From the NCBI GenBank assembly GCA_905215845.1, contig CAJMRU010000027.1:1-8531 (forward strand): 8,531 nt of DNA. The letters run 5' to 3'. Made by a program: the position numbers and the translations under genes. The stretch's first letter is position 1. Each line of letters opens with the position of its first letter. The DNA comes from an uncultured bacterium (GTDB lineage Bacteria; Bacillota; Clostridia; TANB77; CAG-508). Shown here in pieces: positions 1-5,997 of this stretch. The notes beneath the pieces were generated by a model. That model did not search any database. It saw only the letters and a program-made list of their open reading frames with translations, and was not told the origin of the DNA.

Positions 1-130
1 AAATTTCCCATACAAATATTATTATTTTGTTAGATGTTAGACTTTTTGTTTTTTATTTAATAAAAGTCGCTTAGCTCTATGTATTGATAGGGTCTAACCT
101 TGGTCTAACCTTTTTAGATTAGGTAAGACC
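1..130. other. Gene-free left edge with repeats
   Basis: No gene is supported here. The only leftward ATG near the edge (positions 9-11) has no ribosome binding site. The stretch is very AT-rich and holds the heptamer GTTAGAC at 36-42, which is the reverse complement of the GTCTAAC found twice at 92-109. A weak inverted repeat GACTTTT (41-47) / AAAAGTC (63-69) lies between them. No T-tract follows a stem in the leftward direction, so a terminator for the leftward operon is not evident. Confidence 0.6.
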
Positions 131-132
131 CT
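89..132. repeat. Tandem 11-bp repeat with inverted partner
   Basis: GGTCTAACCTT occurs twice head to tail at 91-101 and 102-112, and a diverged inverted copy lies at 120-130. Read as arms, AGGGTCTAACCT (89-100) and AGGTAAGACCCT (121-132) pair in 11 of 12 positions with the second repeat in the loop. The right arm overlaps the stop codon of the DUF927 gene. The 11-bp period is about one helical turn, which suits a protein-binding iteron or a structured RNA end. Function is not known. Confidence 0.6.
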
Positions 133-2035
133 AAAATGGTAAATCTTCAAGATTCGATTGTTCATAACTGTCCTCATAAGCAATATCTGATTTTTCAGGC
201 TCTAGTCTGAATTTTATATAATTAGCTCTAACTCCAAATGCTTTAGTTGCATGCGTAAATCTTCCTTGTGAGTTCCTTTCTATTTGATTTCTATCAGCAA
301 AATTTCTTATTACTGCTGCAAAATCGAATCCAGCTTTATTCAATGATTCTGAATATACACTTTTATTTACTAGACAAGTTTCATTTTCCTCATCATATTT
401 GCCCCAAATTTCTCCGTTTTCATTTCCTTTAAATTTATTTATGTTTTGTGAAATCCAATTCATTGTCCATTCATAAGCTCTTGCACTTACATCAACTTCT
501 TTTGTACTTGTAAGCCAACCTTTTACATCTTCTATTGTTAATTTTTCATCTTTAAATATTAAATCTGTAGATATTTCATCAGCTAAAAGTATGGTAGCCA
601 TTGCCATAGCTTGCTTATCAGTAGTATCTGTTTCTTTTAATATATTTTGAAATATCTGCCTATATCTTTCTTGTAATTCTTCTTGTTTAGGAATATTTTT
701 TATAAATTCTTTTCCAGCAAATCCATAATTTTTTCTAATAAAATTACTAACAAAGTTACCATCTGTAATTACTTTTTCTGTTGCTTCTACTTCTATTACT
801 CTATTTTTTACTCCTCCTCCAGAAGTTGCTTTTGTAATAGGTTCTTCTCCTGTAAAAAGGAAACAGCAATTCCATTCTTTTAAAAGTTCAATTCCTCCAT
901 ATGCTTTACCTCTTCCTCTATCTACACCTTCTGTTAAGTACATTACTAGATTATCAAAGCTGTCCCATCTATTTTTTATCGTTTGCAATTCATCTCCTGC
1001 AAATGGAATATCATGTACAAATGCTGCATATCTTGCAAGTGCGACTTGTGTTGCATTTAATGTTCTTACTAATTTTCCTACTTCAGGATTTCCCCATACT
1101 GACATTGCAAGCATTAAACCTACTGTTTTACCTGTTCCTGTTCCTCCCCATATATGTACTACAAATGGCAGTACACCTAACATTTGATTTAGTGTACTAG
1201 CAAACGATGATGCTAAAAGTAGGTGTGCAACTTTACTTTCTTGTCTTACCTTTTTGCAAACTTCCTTCCATTCTTCATAATTCCCTACTTCTTTTATGCT
1301 AGAGTAAACATCTTTGAATGCTATATCTCCATCATATTTTAGATCATCTACATAAGGAGCAAATTCATTTTCTATCCACCCCAACCTATCTGTACTACGA
1401 TTTGCTGGAATTTCTTTTGCATTAAGAGATACTACATCAGCTATATATGCAACTAAATCCTTGGCATTTTCTGAATTTACTTCTATTCCCCTATCTGATA
1501 ATTGGATTATGTTTGATTTATTTGCTACCATACTTCTTTCAATTGTTATATACTGCCACTTATTATCTTTAAAAAATGCTAATTTTATTTTTTCTGTTTC
1601 TGAATCAACATTTATAAGTCTTTCTACTGGTAATATAGGATGTGGACAAGCTGTAACTGTCTGTGGAATCATTCCTGCTCCCATAACACTTTTAGTTACT
1701 CCTGTATCTTGACATTCCCATTTTCCACACTTTAAATTTTCTATTGGTGGTTGTGTGAATTGAATTGTATTGCTACCTCTTTGCTTGAATTTTTGTGCAT
1801 ACTCTGTCTGGTAAGCTTTTAATAATTTATCAAAGCTTCTAATATTTCCTAATTCCCTGGCTTTTTCTTGTAATTTTACAATTAGAGTTGTCCTTGCTAA
1901 TTGATTTTCAATTGAATATATATGTTCAAAAATTTCTTTATCTAAAATTTCTTCTTTTGTTAATTCACTAATTTCTCCAAAAGGTGTAAATCCTTCATTT
2001 TCTAATTGTTCTGAAAGCTCTAATTCTTGTTTCAA
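131..2035 (-). CDS. DUF927 family ATPase, probable phage replication helicase
   Basis: This 634-aa protein carries the DUF927 region (about residues 95-400) of phage and plasmid replication proteins, which is thought to act as a helicase-type motor at the fork. Visible motifs are Walker A GGTGTGKT (297-304), a Walker B-like site ending in D348-E349, a sensor-like FTGEE around 393-397 and a candidate arginine finger R412 in the NRVIEVE strand. The first 90 residues are helical and unassigned. The C-terminus ends in EDLPF, like the tail of bacterial SSB. The start is TTG at 2035: a TGA in the same frame lies 9 bases upstream, no ATG follows until residue 113, and AGGTGG sits 9 bases before the TTG. 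The start lies inside the CHC2 gene (41-base overlap), so the two are probably translated together. It is the last gene seen of the leftward operon. Confidence 0.88.
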   Translation of the reverse strand: MKQELELSEQLENEGFTPFGEISELTKEEILDKEIFEHIYSIENQLARTTLIVKLQEKARELGNIRSFDKLLKAYQTEYAQKFKQRGSNTIQFTQPPIENLKCGKWECQDTGVTKSVMGAGMIPQTVTACPHPILPVERLINVDSETEKIKLAFFKDNKWQYITIERSMVANKSNIIQLSDRGIEVNSENAKDLVAYIADVVSLNAKEIPANRSTDRLGWIENEFAPYVDDLKYDGDIAFKDVYSSIKEVGNYEEWKEVCKKVRQESKVAHLLLASSFASTLNQMLGVLPFVVHIWGGTGTGKTVGLMLAMSVWGNPEVGKLVRTLNATQVALARYAAFVHDIPFAGDELQTIKNRWDSFDNLVMYLTEGVDRGRGKAYGGIELLKEWNCCFLFTGEEPITKATSGGGVKNRVIEVEATEKVITDGNFVSNFIRKNYGFAGKEFIKNIPKQEELQERYRQIFQNILKETDTTDKQAMAMATILLADEISTDLIFKDEKLTIEDVKGWLTSTKEVDVSARAYEWTMNWISQNINKFKGNENGEIWGKYDEENETCLVNKSVYSESLNKAGFDFAAVIRNFADRNQIERNSQGRFTHATKAFGVRANYIKFRLEPEKSDIAYEDSYEQSNLEDLPF

Positions 2036-2606
2036 TTCTTTTCACCACCTTTTTTTCGTGTTTCCAAAACCATATTTTATCTTCGTTAGATCCATTTATA
2101 AAAATATCATCTAATAAATATTGAATATAGTCTCTATTGTGCATTGCCTCTACAAACAAATCGCTTATATCTTCATTTGGACTTATTGGTACATTTTCTT
2201 CTTCCCATCTCCAAAGTAGATGTAAGTAATCACATAATAATTGAAATGTTTTGTTTTCCCATTTTTTAAACATTTCTTCTGTTTTTCTTCTTTGTTTATA
2301 TTTATTTATTTCTAAATAACTACTTGGCTTTTCTGCATCAAGACCTAATCCTAAAGTCCTATTTATACTTTTTGCTGCCTCTAAAGCATTTATATTTAAT
2401 AATTCTGATACAAGAGAAATTACATCTCCACCTTTTCCACATCCAAAGCATTTCCATATTTGTTTAGATGGAGATATTGAAAGACTTGCTGTTTTTTCTT
2501 TATGGAAAGGACATACACATTTATATGCTCTATTTAATTTCAAACCATAATATTCTGCTACTTTTACTATATCTACTCTTTCTTTAACTTCTCTTATCAA
2601 ACTCAT
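1995..2606 (-). CDS. CHC2 zinc-finger protein, primase-type DNA-binding domain
   Basis: This 203-aa protein starts with the CHC2 zinc finger of DnaG-type primases: ligands C32, H35, C53 and C56 in CPFH and CFGC, followed by the GKGGDVISLV stretch typical of the family. Such domains bind template DNA during primer synthesis. The remaining part (about 100-203) is helical and charged, and no TOPRIM catalytic domain is present, so the protein cannot be a complete primase by itself. It most likely works with the DUF927 motor encoded by the overlapping next gene. The ATG at 2606 has the site AGGAGG, which overlaps the TAG stop of the DUF669 gene (TAGGAGG), a sign of coupled translation. The last residues are shaped by the overlap with the DUF927 start. 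Confidence 0.88.
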   Translation of the reverse strand: MSLIREVKERVDIVKVAEYYGLKLNRAYKCVCPFHKEKTASLSISPSKQIWKCFGCGKGGDVISLVSELLNINALEAAKSINRTLGLGLDAEKPSSYLEINKYKQRRKTEEMFKKWENKTFQLLCDYLHLLWRWEEENVPISPNEDISDLFVEAMHNRDYIQYLLDDIFINGSNEDKIWFWKHEKKVVKRIETRIRAFRTIRK

Positions 2607-2616
2607 AGCTTACCTC

Positions 2617-3174
2617 CTAGAATGGTAAGTCGTCATTGTCTGATGGCACTGCTCCAAAATCATCAAATGACTCGCCTTTTTGTGCTAATTTCTTTGGATT
2701 TGGTATTTTCGCTTCTTCAACTTTGTCTATTGATACTGCATAGAATGGTTTTGTACTTGTATGTACTGCCCCATCAAATCCTTCAAATTCTTCTTCTCTA
2801 AATACAATACCAACTTTTTTATTTACTAATGTTTGTTCATTTATATGGTCAAACTTAAAGTTTGCATTTGATGCTTCAATAGAAGTTATTAACCCCTTAT
2901 AGTATTTACTTGTTGTTCCAGGATTAAATCCTTCTGTAAATACTACCCATGTTCCTGGCCATTTCTTTTCTTCTCTATTATCTGCATCAAATTTCTTTTT
3001 AAAGAAGTCTTGATATTCTCCTTCTATAATGTCAACTGCTAATTTTAAATATTCTTTTCCATTTTGACTTGTCTCACAGACTATTTTCTTAATTATGCAT
3101 TTATATCCTCCTGCAGGTAATGTTTCAAATTCTCCAAAGGCTTGAGCCTCATCATATCCTTGTGGTTTTTTCAT
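2617..3174 (-). CDS. DUF669 family protein, likely phage single-strand DNA-binding protein
   Basis: This 185-aa protein matches the DUF669 family found in siphophage replication modules next to AAA ATPases and primase genes. Its early segment (about 8-130: EFETLPAGGYKCIIKK, KEYLKLAVDIIEGEY, WPGTWVVF) resembles a beta-rich OB-like core. A low-complexity linker then leads to an acidic end, DNDDLPF, which is essentially the C-terminal tail that bacterial SSB uses to recruit partner proteins. A role as the phage SSB is inferred from that tail and the neighbourhood. The ATG at 3174 has GAGG ten bases upstream and starts two bases after the TAA of the 59-aa gene. Its own stop overlaps the CHC2 ribosome binding site. 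Confidence 0.85.
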   Translation of the reverse strand: MKKPQGYDEAQAFGEFETLPAGGYKCIIKKIVCETSQNGKEYLKLAVDIIEGEYQDFFKKKFDADNREEKKWPGTWVVFTEGFNPGTTSKYYKGLITSIEASNANFKFDHINEQTLVNKKVGIVFREEEFEGFDGAVHTSTKPFYAVSIDKVEEAKIPNPKKLAQKGESFDDFGAVPSDNDDLPF

Positions 3175-3176
3175 AA

Positions 3177-3356
3177 TTATTTTTCCTCACTTTCTTCTAA
3201 TAATTTAGTATCAATATTTGTTTCAATTATATTTATGGTTTCTTCATTTGCAGCTTGTTTATATTGTTCATATTGCAATTCATGTCTTACAAGTTCCTCA
3301 TATCTATCTTGATCAATTGTTACTGTAGGTGTACTAAAAACTCTATCTATTGCCAT
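3177..3356 (-). CDS. Small phage protein, 59 aa, unknown function
   Basis: This short gene is read from the ATG at 3356 to the TAA at 3177-3179. It is supported by a perfect ribosome binding site (AGGAGGTAAAGATA before the ATG) and by its tight fit between the 68-aa gene and the DUF669 gene. The product starts MAIDRVFSTPTVTIDQ. It then forms one likely helix or coiled coil (DRYEELVRHELQYEQYKQ, residues 17-34) and ends in an acidic tail. Small proteins with a YEELVRxE-type helix are common in siphophage early regions, but I know of no function. There are no cysteines or membrane segments. Confidence 0.75.
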   Translation of the reverse strand: MAIDRVFSTPTVTIDQDRYEELVRHELQYEQYKQAANEETINIIETNIDTKLLEESEEK

Positions 3357-3376
3357 TATCTTTACCTCCTAATACT

Positions 3377-3583
3377 TTATTTTTTTAATTCCTCAATTAT
3401 CTTTCCCATTTCTTCAGGTGTTATTTTTTTTACTGATATTTCTACATCTGCGTCTTTTTCTTCTTTTTCATTTTTTATTTTTTCTTGTTCTTCATTTTCT
3501 TCTTCTAAATCTTCTACCATTTCTGATATACGTAATCCGCTTAAAAAAGCTAACCCTATTATTTCTAATGTATTAAAATTCAT
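3377..3583 (-). CDS. Small acidic protein, 68 aa, unknown function
   Basis: The ATG at 3583 shares its A with the TAA stop of the 46-aa gene (TAATG), and AAGGTG lies a few bases upstream, so translation is probably coupled. The product has a hydrophobic start (residues 5-17, LEIIGLAFLSGL), then a run of Glu/Lys from about 24 to 45 that is likely helical or a coiled coil, and ends in a second short helix (ITPEEMGKIIEELKK). The hydrophobic part is too short for a confident membrane segment. No family is recognised. It belongs to the cluster of three small genes between the AAA ATPase and DUF669. Confidence 0.65.
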   Translation of the reverse strand: MNFNTLEIIGLAFLSGLRISEMVEDLEEENEEQEKIKNEKEEKDADVEISVKKITPEEMGKIIEELKK

Positions 3584-3723
3584 TATTTTTCACCTTTCTT
3601 TCTTTTTTGATACCAATTCCAGAAACCTTTAAACTCTGCTCTTTGCTTTTTAGGAACTCCTTCATTATGTTCTTTCCATTGCTTTTTTAATTGTGTTCTT
3701 TCAATTTTCCTTTGAAGACTCAT
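3583..3723 (-). CDS. Small basic protein, 46 aa, unknown function
   Basis: Read from the ATG at 3723 to the TAA at 3583-3585. It overlaps the end of the AAA ATPase gene by 23 bases and the next gene's ATG by one base (TAATG). A G-rich site (AGGGGG) precedes the start at a usual distance. The product is rich in Lys, Arg and Gln (start MSLQRKIERTQLKKQWKEHN) and has an aromatic patch FWNWYQ near residues 34-39. The high positive charge suits nucleic-acid contact, but that is only a guess. It is short and lies fully in the operon pattern, so I consider it real. Confidence 0.65.
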   Translation of the reverse strand: MSLQRKIERTQLKKQWKEHNEGVPKKQRAEFKGFWNWYQKRKKGEK

Positions 3724-4351
3724 TTTTCTTTTCCCCCTTTTGTTGGTTTAATCCGTAATATTCTCTTATTTTTGTATCTACCATTTTCAAATCGTTGTCT
3801 ATTCTCATTTCAAACATATCCATAGGGCTTTTTGCTGGATTAGTTCCATCAGAATTTGTAATAAAGAAATGCTCACTTCCTTCTATCTGACAAAGTAATA
3901 CTATTGAAAATAAACCTTCAACTGTAAGCTGATTATCAAGCATTTTTCCTAGTGTTTTTGCTTTTAGTTTTCCATTGTCAGCTAATTCAGTATGATGTAA
4001 CATATAAACAATACAGTCATCTGGTGTTTTCTTAATAATAAAATCAATTAAATCTTTAAAATTTAATGCCATATTAGTAAATTTTCCATACCCCAATTCT
4101 TTTGCATGTTCAAAACTTTCAAAAGCCATAAGATATTGTGAGTCATCTATTACATAAGTTTTAAAATTTCTTTTTGCCATATTATTTTTTATTTGTGTAT
4201 ATGTAACATTGTCTGCTTTATTTAATTGTTTTTTAAATGGTAATGGCTTTCCTGCTATGTTATAAATGACTACATCATCTTTTTCAAAATTTCTTAATGA
4301 ACAACTTTTTCCTGATCCGCTTTCTCCTAAAATTAATACTGGTATTCCCAT
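3701..4351 (-). CDS. AAA family phage ATPase (AAA_24 / possible Sak4-like recombinase)
   Basis: This 216-aa protein has a compact RecA-like ATPase core: Walker A GESGSGKS at residues 9-16, Walker B ending in D69-D70 (KTYVIDDSQYL) and a LHHTE motif at 118-122, which is a plausible sensor strand. This is the pattern of phage nucleotide-binding proteins of the AAA_24 group. Related proteins of the Sak4 type act in single-strand annealing and strand exchange together with a phage SSB, which fits the nearby DUF669 gene. Whether this copy is a recombinase or another replication ATPase cannot be settled here. The ATG at 4351 shares its A with the upstream TAA and follows GGAGG. The C-terminal tail is charged and disordered (about 201-216). 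Confidence 0.82.
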   Translation of the reverse strand: MGIPVLILGESGSGKSCSLRNFEKDDVVIYNIAGKPLPFKKQLNKADNVTYTQIKNNMAKRNFKTYVIDDSQYLMAFESFEHAKELGYGKFTNMALNFKDLIDFIIKKTPDDCIVYMLHHTELADNGKLKAKTLGKMLDNQLTVEGLFSIVLLCQIEGSEHFFITNSDGTNPAKSPMDMFEMRIDNDLKMVDTKIREYYGLNQQKGEKKNESSKEN

Positions 4352-4587
4352 TATTTTTCATCCTCCTTCATTTTTTCCTTTACCAAATTATTTTGTTTTA
4401 GTTTATATAATGTACTTTCTACTATGCTTAAATAAGTCATTAATTCTTCATCTTCATCAATTTTTAATTTATCTTTATAACTTAATCTTGTATTATTAAA
4501 TATTAAATCTAAGATAATTTTTAATTTTTCACTATCTGTTTTTAATCTTATTAACTCATCAATTTCTATTTCAGTTTTTCCTGGCAT
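4351..4587 (-). CDS. Small helical protein, 78 aa, unknown function
   Basis: The start at 4587 has AAGGAGG at good spacing, and the stop overlaps the AAA ATPase start by one base (TAATG). The product appears to be all helix, with short aliphatic patches (KIILDLIF near 23-30, YLSIVESTLYKL near 52-63) and a charged tail rich in Lys and Glu. It has no cysteine, membrane segment or known motif. The strict coupling to the ATPase gene suggests a partner role in the same process, but this is inference from position only. Confidence 0.7.
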   Translation of the reverse strand: MPGKTEIEIDELIRLKTDSEKLKIILDLIFNNTRLSYKDKLKIDEDEELMTYLSIVESTLYKLKQNNLVKEKMKEDEK

Positions 4588-4601
4588 TTGCTTTTTCCTC
4601 C

Positions 4602-4961
4602 TTATACTCTAATTTCAAAAATACTCTTAGTTTCATAAACTGTTAACCTATATTTTTCTCTTTTTTTATAATTTTGTTTTTTTGCACATATATCACAAAG
4701 CACTTTATTCATTCTTGCTTTTCTTTTCCCACAAAAAGGACATATATGTTTTTCTTTTAGTTTATAGTACCTTTCTCTATTCTTTCTTTTTGCTTTTGGT
4801 AATATATTGTCTCTATTTCTTATATAATTTTTTCTTTTCCTTTCAATGTCATTAGCTTTACACCTAAAGCAAAGTGTTTGCCCTCTTATTGCATTTTCTT
4901 GTCCACACTGTACACAAATATGATGTTTTTTTAAATAATTATATCTTTCCATACTTCCCAT
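4602..4961 (-). CDS. Double zinc-ribbon small protein, 119 aa
   Basis: The protein consists of two copies of the same unit. Copy one has C16, C19, C31 and C34. Copy two has C74, C77, C89 and C92. Both have the spacing CxxC-11-CxxC, each is preceded by a Y-K-K-H-I type stretch and each is followed by a very basic segment (residues 40-70 and 94-106). Two zinc ribbons joined by basic linkers point to DNA or RNA binding. Related single-ribbon proteins are frequent in Firmicutes phages, without an assigned role that I can name. The ATG at 4961 overlaps the Gp157 stop by one base (TAATG) with no strong ribosome binding site of its own, so it probably depends on re-initiation. A second ATG three codons in is possible. 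Confidence 0.75.
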   Translation of the reverse strand: MGSMERYNYLKKHHICVQCGQENAIRGQTLCFRCKANDIERKRKNYIRNRDNILPKAKRKNRERYYKLKEKHICPFCGKRKARMNKVLCDICAKKQNYKKREKYRLTVYETKSIFEIRV

Positions 4962-5449
4962 TACTTAATTCTCAAACTTTCTCCTCTTGGCTCAAGTCTA
5001 GCAAAAGGCAATTCTTTTCCTTCTTCTAATGCTTGTCTTATCTTATCTGTGTCATTTTCTATAATTGTTTTTGTATATTCTTCAGGTACATCTCCATCAA
5101 TAGTAAGTGCTTGTTTTCCTCCATTTTTTACAATATTAAAACTAAATAAGTTTGTTGCAAATTTTGTTTTTCCAGTTTCCTTCATTGCATTAAATAAGTT
5201 ATTTTTTAATGCTTTTGCTCTATTTTCAAATACTTTTGCACTATCTGTTAGTCTTTTTGCTTCTTCCTTTCTAGCTTTTTGTTTTGCTTCTAATTCTTTT
5301 ATAATTTTTGCATAATTATCTGCTTTATCTTCTATTTCTCCTTCAATACTTTCTAAAGTATCAAATATCATTTGCTCATCTATTTCTTCGTCATACAACA
5401 TATTTAGTACGGTTTCATAATTACTTGTTAATTCATATAAATTACTCAT
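4961..5449 (-). CDS. Siphovirus Gp157 family protein
   Basis: This 162-aa product matches the Gp157 family of siphophages: start MSNLYELTSNYETVLNML, a long coiled coil over about residues 33-80 (repeated Glu, Lys and Ala), then a beta-rich end with FATNLFSFNIVKNGG and VPEEYTK. Phage Sfi21 Gp157 is the founding member, and carriage of the gene has been linked to phage resistance. Its biochemical role is unclear, but it usually lies beside the AAA/DUF669 replication module, as here. I chose the ATG at 5449 because AAAGGA lies ten bases upstream and the conserved start MSNLYEL fits. The frame stays open to 5497, but that would add 16 residues inside the upstream gene. It overlaps that gene by 8 bases. 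Confidence 0.88.
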   Translation of the reverse strand: MSNLYELTSNYETVLNMLYDEEIDEQMIFDTLESIEGEIEDKADNYAKIIKELEAKQKARKEEAKRLTDSAKVFENRAKALKNNLFNAMKETGKTKFATNLFSFNIVKNGGKQALTIDGDVPEEYTKTIIENDTDKIRQALEEGKELPFARLEPRGESLRIK

Positions 5450-5651
5450 TTTCTTCATTTCCTTTCCAGCTTTTATAAGCTTGTTCAAAATCTTCAAAAT
5501 AACTTCCTTGCCACCATGAATGTTCTTCTAAAATTGCACATATAACAAATTGTTGTCTTTCTATATTACACAGGAAGGATTTTTTGCCTTTTCCTCCAAA
5601 TAAAATGTAATATGTATTTCCATTATTATTGTAAAAAAGTTTTTTTGGCAT
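5442..5651 (-). CDS. Small phage protein with HSWWQG motif, 69 aa
   Basis: The ATG at 5651 follows AAAGGA at eight bases. The product is a small, probably beta-rich globular protein (YNNNGNTYYILF, QFVICAILEE) with the aromatic motif HSWWQGSYFEDFEQAY near residues 44-59, ending in a charged tail. Similar small proteins occur in Firmicutes phage early regions, but no function is known to me. It is the first gene after the only sizeable gap (72 bases) inside the leftward operon. That gap holds a palindrome, so this gene could start a separately controlled sub-operon with Gp157 and the replication genes. Confidence 0.72.
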   Translation of the reverse strand: MPKKLFYNNNGNTYYILFGGKGKKSFLCNIERQQFVICAILEEHSWWQGSYFEDFEQAYKSWKGNEENE

Positions 5652-5668
5652 TTTCTTGTCCTTTCTAA

Positions 5669-5695
5669 CTTTTTATGTTAAAATAACATAAGAAG
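5669..5695. promoter_or_regulatory. 27-bp palindrome upstream of the replication block
   Basis: CTTTTTATGTTA and TAACATAAGAAG form 12-bp arms around AAA with one T-G mismatch; the inner 8 bp (TTATGTTA/TAACATAA) are perfect. It lies 18-44 bases upstream of the 69-aa gene start in the only large gap of the leftward operon. No T-tract follows in the leftward direction, so it is not a leftward terminator. A dimeric repressor operator or an mRNA processing hairpin are both possible. It is unlike the TACTTTTWGTA operators of the switch. Confidence 0.45.
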
Positions 5696-5714
5696 TATTT
5701 TTATAAATATTTTT

Positions 5715-5763
5715 ATGAATCATCTATTTTGCAGTTTGGTCGCTGGTAGATGGTTCATTTTTT
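5715..5763 (+). terminator. Hairpin with T-tract facing rightward
   Basis: ATGAATCATCTA (5715-5726) pairs with TAGATGGTTCAT (5747-5758) over 12 bp with one G-T pair and a 20-base loop, followed on the + strand by a run of six T (5758-5763). This has the form of an intrinsic terminator for rightward transcription, against the direction of all nearby genes. On the leftward RNA the same hairpin includes the TAG stop of the 49-aa gene and has no U-tract. The long loop weakens the terminator reading. Confidence 0.4.
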
Positions 5764-5873
5764 AGGTTATCTTCACAGATGAATAAAATTTGTTGTAATA
5801 TTTCTCTTAATTCTGCTTCATTGTGAAATTCATCTATATCTGAAATAAGATTTTTTATTTCCTGGTATCCCAT
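5724..5873 (-). CDS. Small protein, 49 aa, unknown function
   Basis: Read from the ATG at 5873 to the TAG at 5724-5726. The site AAAGGAGG lies just upstream, and the ATG directly follows the TGA of the 37-aa gene (TGAATG), so the two are coupled. The product is mostly one or two acidic helices (MGYQEIKNLISDIDEF, ELREILQQILFICEDN) with a short polar tail. No family is recognised. Its 3' end lies in the stem of a hairpin that carries the stop codon. Confidence 0.65.
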   Translation of the reverse strand: MGYQEIKNLISDIDEFHNEAELREILQQILFICEDNLKNEPSTSDQTAK

Positions 5874-5987
5874 TCAATTCCCTCCTTTCAAAAGTTTTAA
5901 ATTATTTTTCATAATTCTTAATGTAGTACGCATATTGTTGTATCTATATATGATAAATAAACTTTTAACATATTCTTTTATATTCAT
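5874..5987 (-). CDS. Very small basic protein, 37 aa, unknown function
   Basis: Read from the ATG at 5987 to the TGA at 5874-5876. The ribosome binding site AGGAGG lies six bases upstream and overlaps the TAG stop of the preceding membrane protein gene. The product (start MNIKEYVKSLFIIYRYNN) is basic with a short hydrophobic patch. It could be a small regulator, or mainly a coupling ORF whose own 3' end carries the strong binding site for the 49-aa gene. The start signal is good, but the short length limits confidence. Confidence 0.5.
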   Translation of the reverse strand: MNIKEYVKSLFIIYRYNNMRTTLRIMKNNLKLLKGGN

Positions 5988-5997
5988 GTTGTTCCTC

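Noticed and set aside
1..11. Possible next leftward gene starting at the ATG at 9-11
   Set aside because: No ribosome binding site and only three codons are in the window.
683..1712. Open frames on the + strand opposite the DUF927 gene (683-883, 901-1200, 1461-1712)
   Set aside because: They are hydrophobic, Leu/Phe/Ser-rich antisense translations of a well-supported gene and have no start signals of note. The same applies to 3255-3632, 4266-4499 and 5049-5315, and to 7797-8156 on the - strand opposite the integrase.
2049..2055. A AAA AAG slippery heptamer in frame in the CHC2 gene, just before the DUF927 start
   Set aside because: A -1 shift here reaches a TGA within six codons and does not enter the DUF927 frame, which is +1 and itself closed by a TGA next to the site. 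Separate initiation at the TTG explains the layout.
5450..5497. Upstream extension of the Gp157 protein by 16 residues
   Set aside because: The conserved family start and the ribosome binding site both point to the ATG at 5449.
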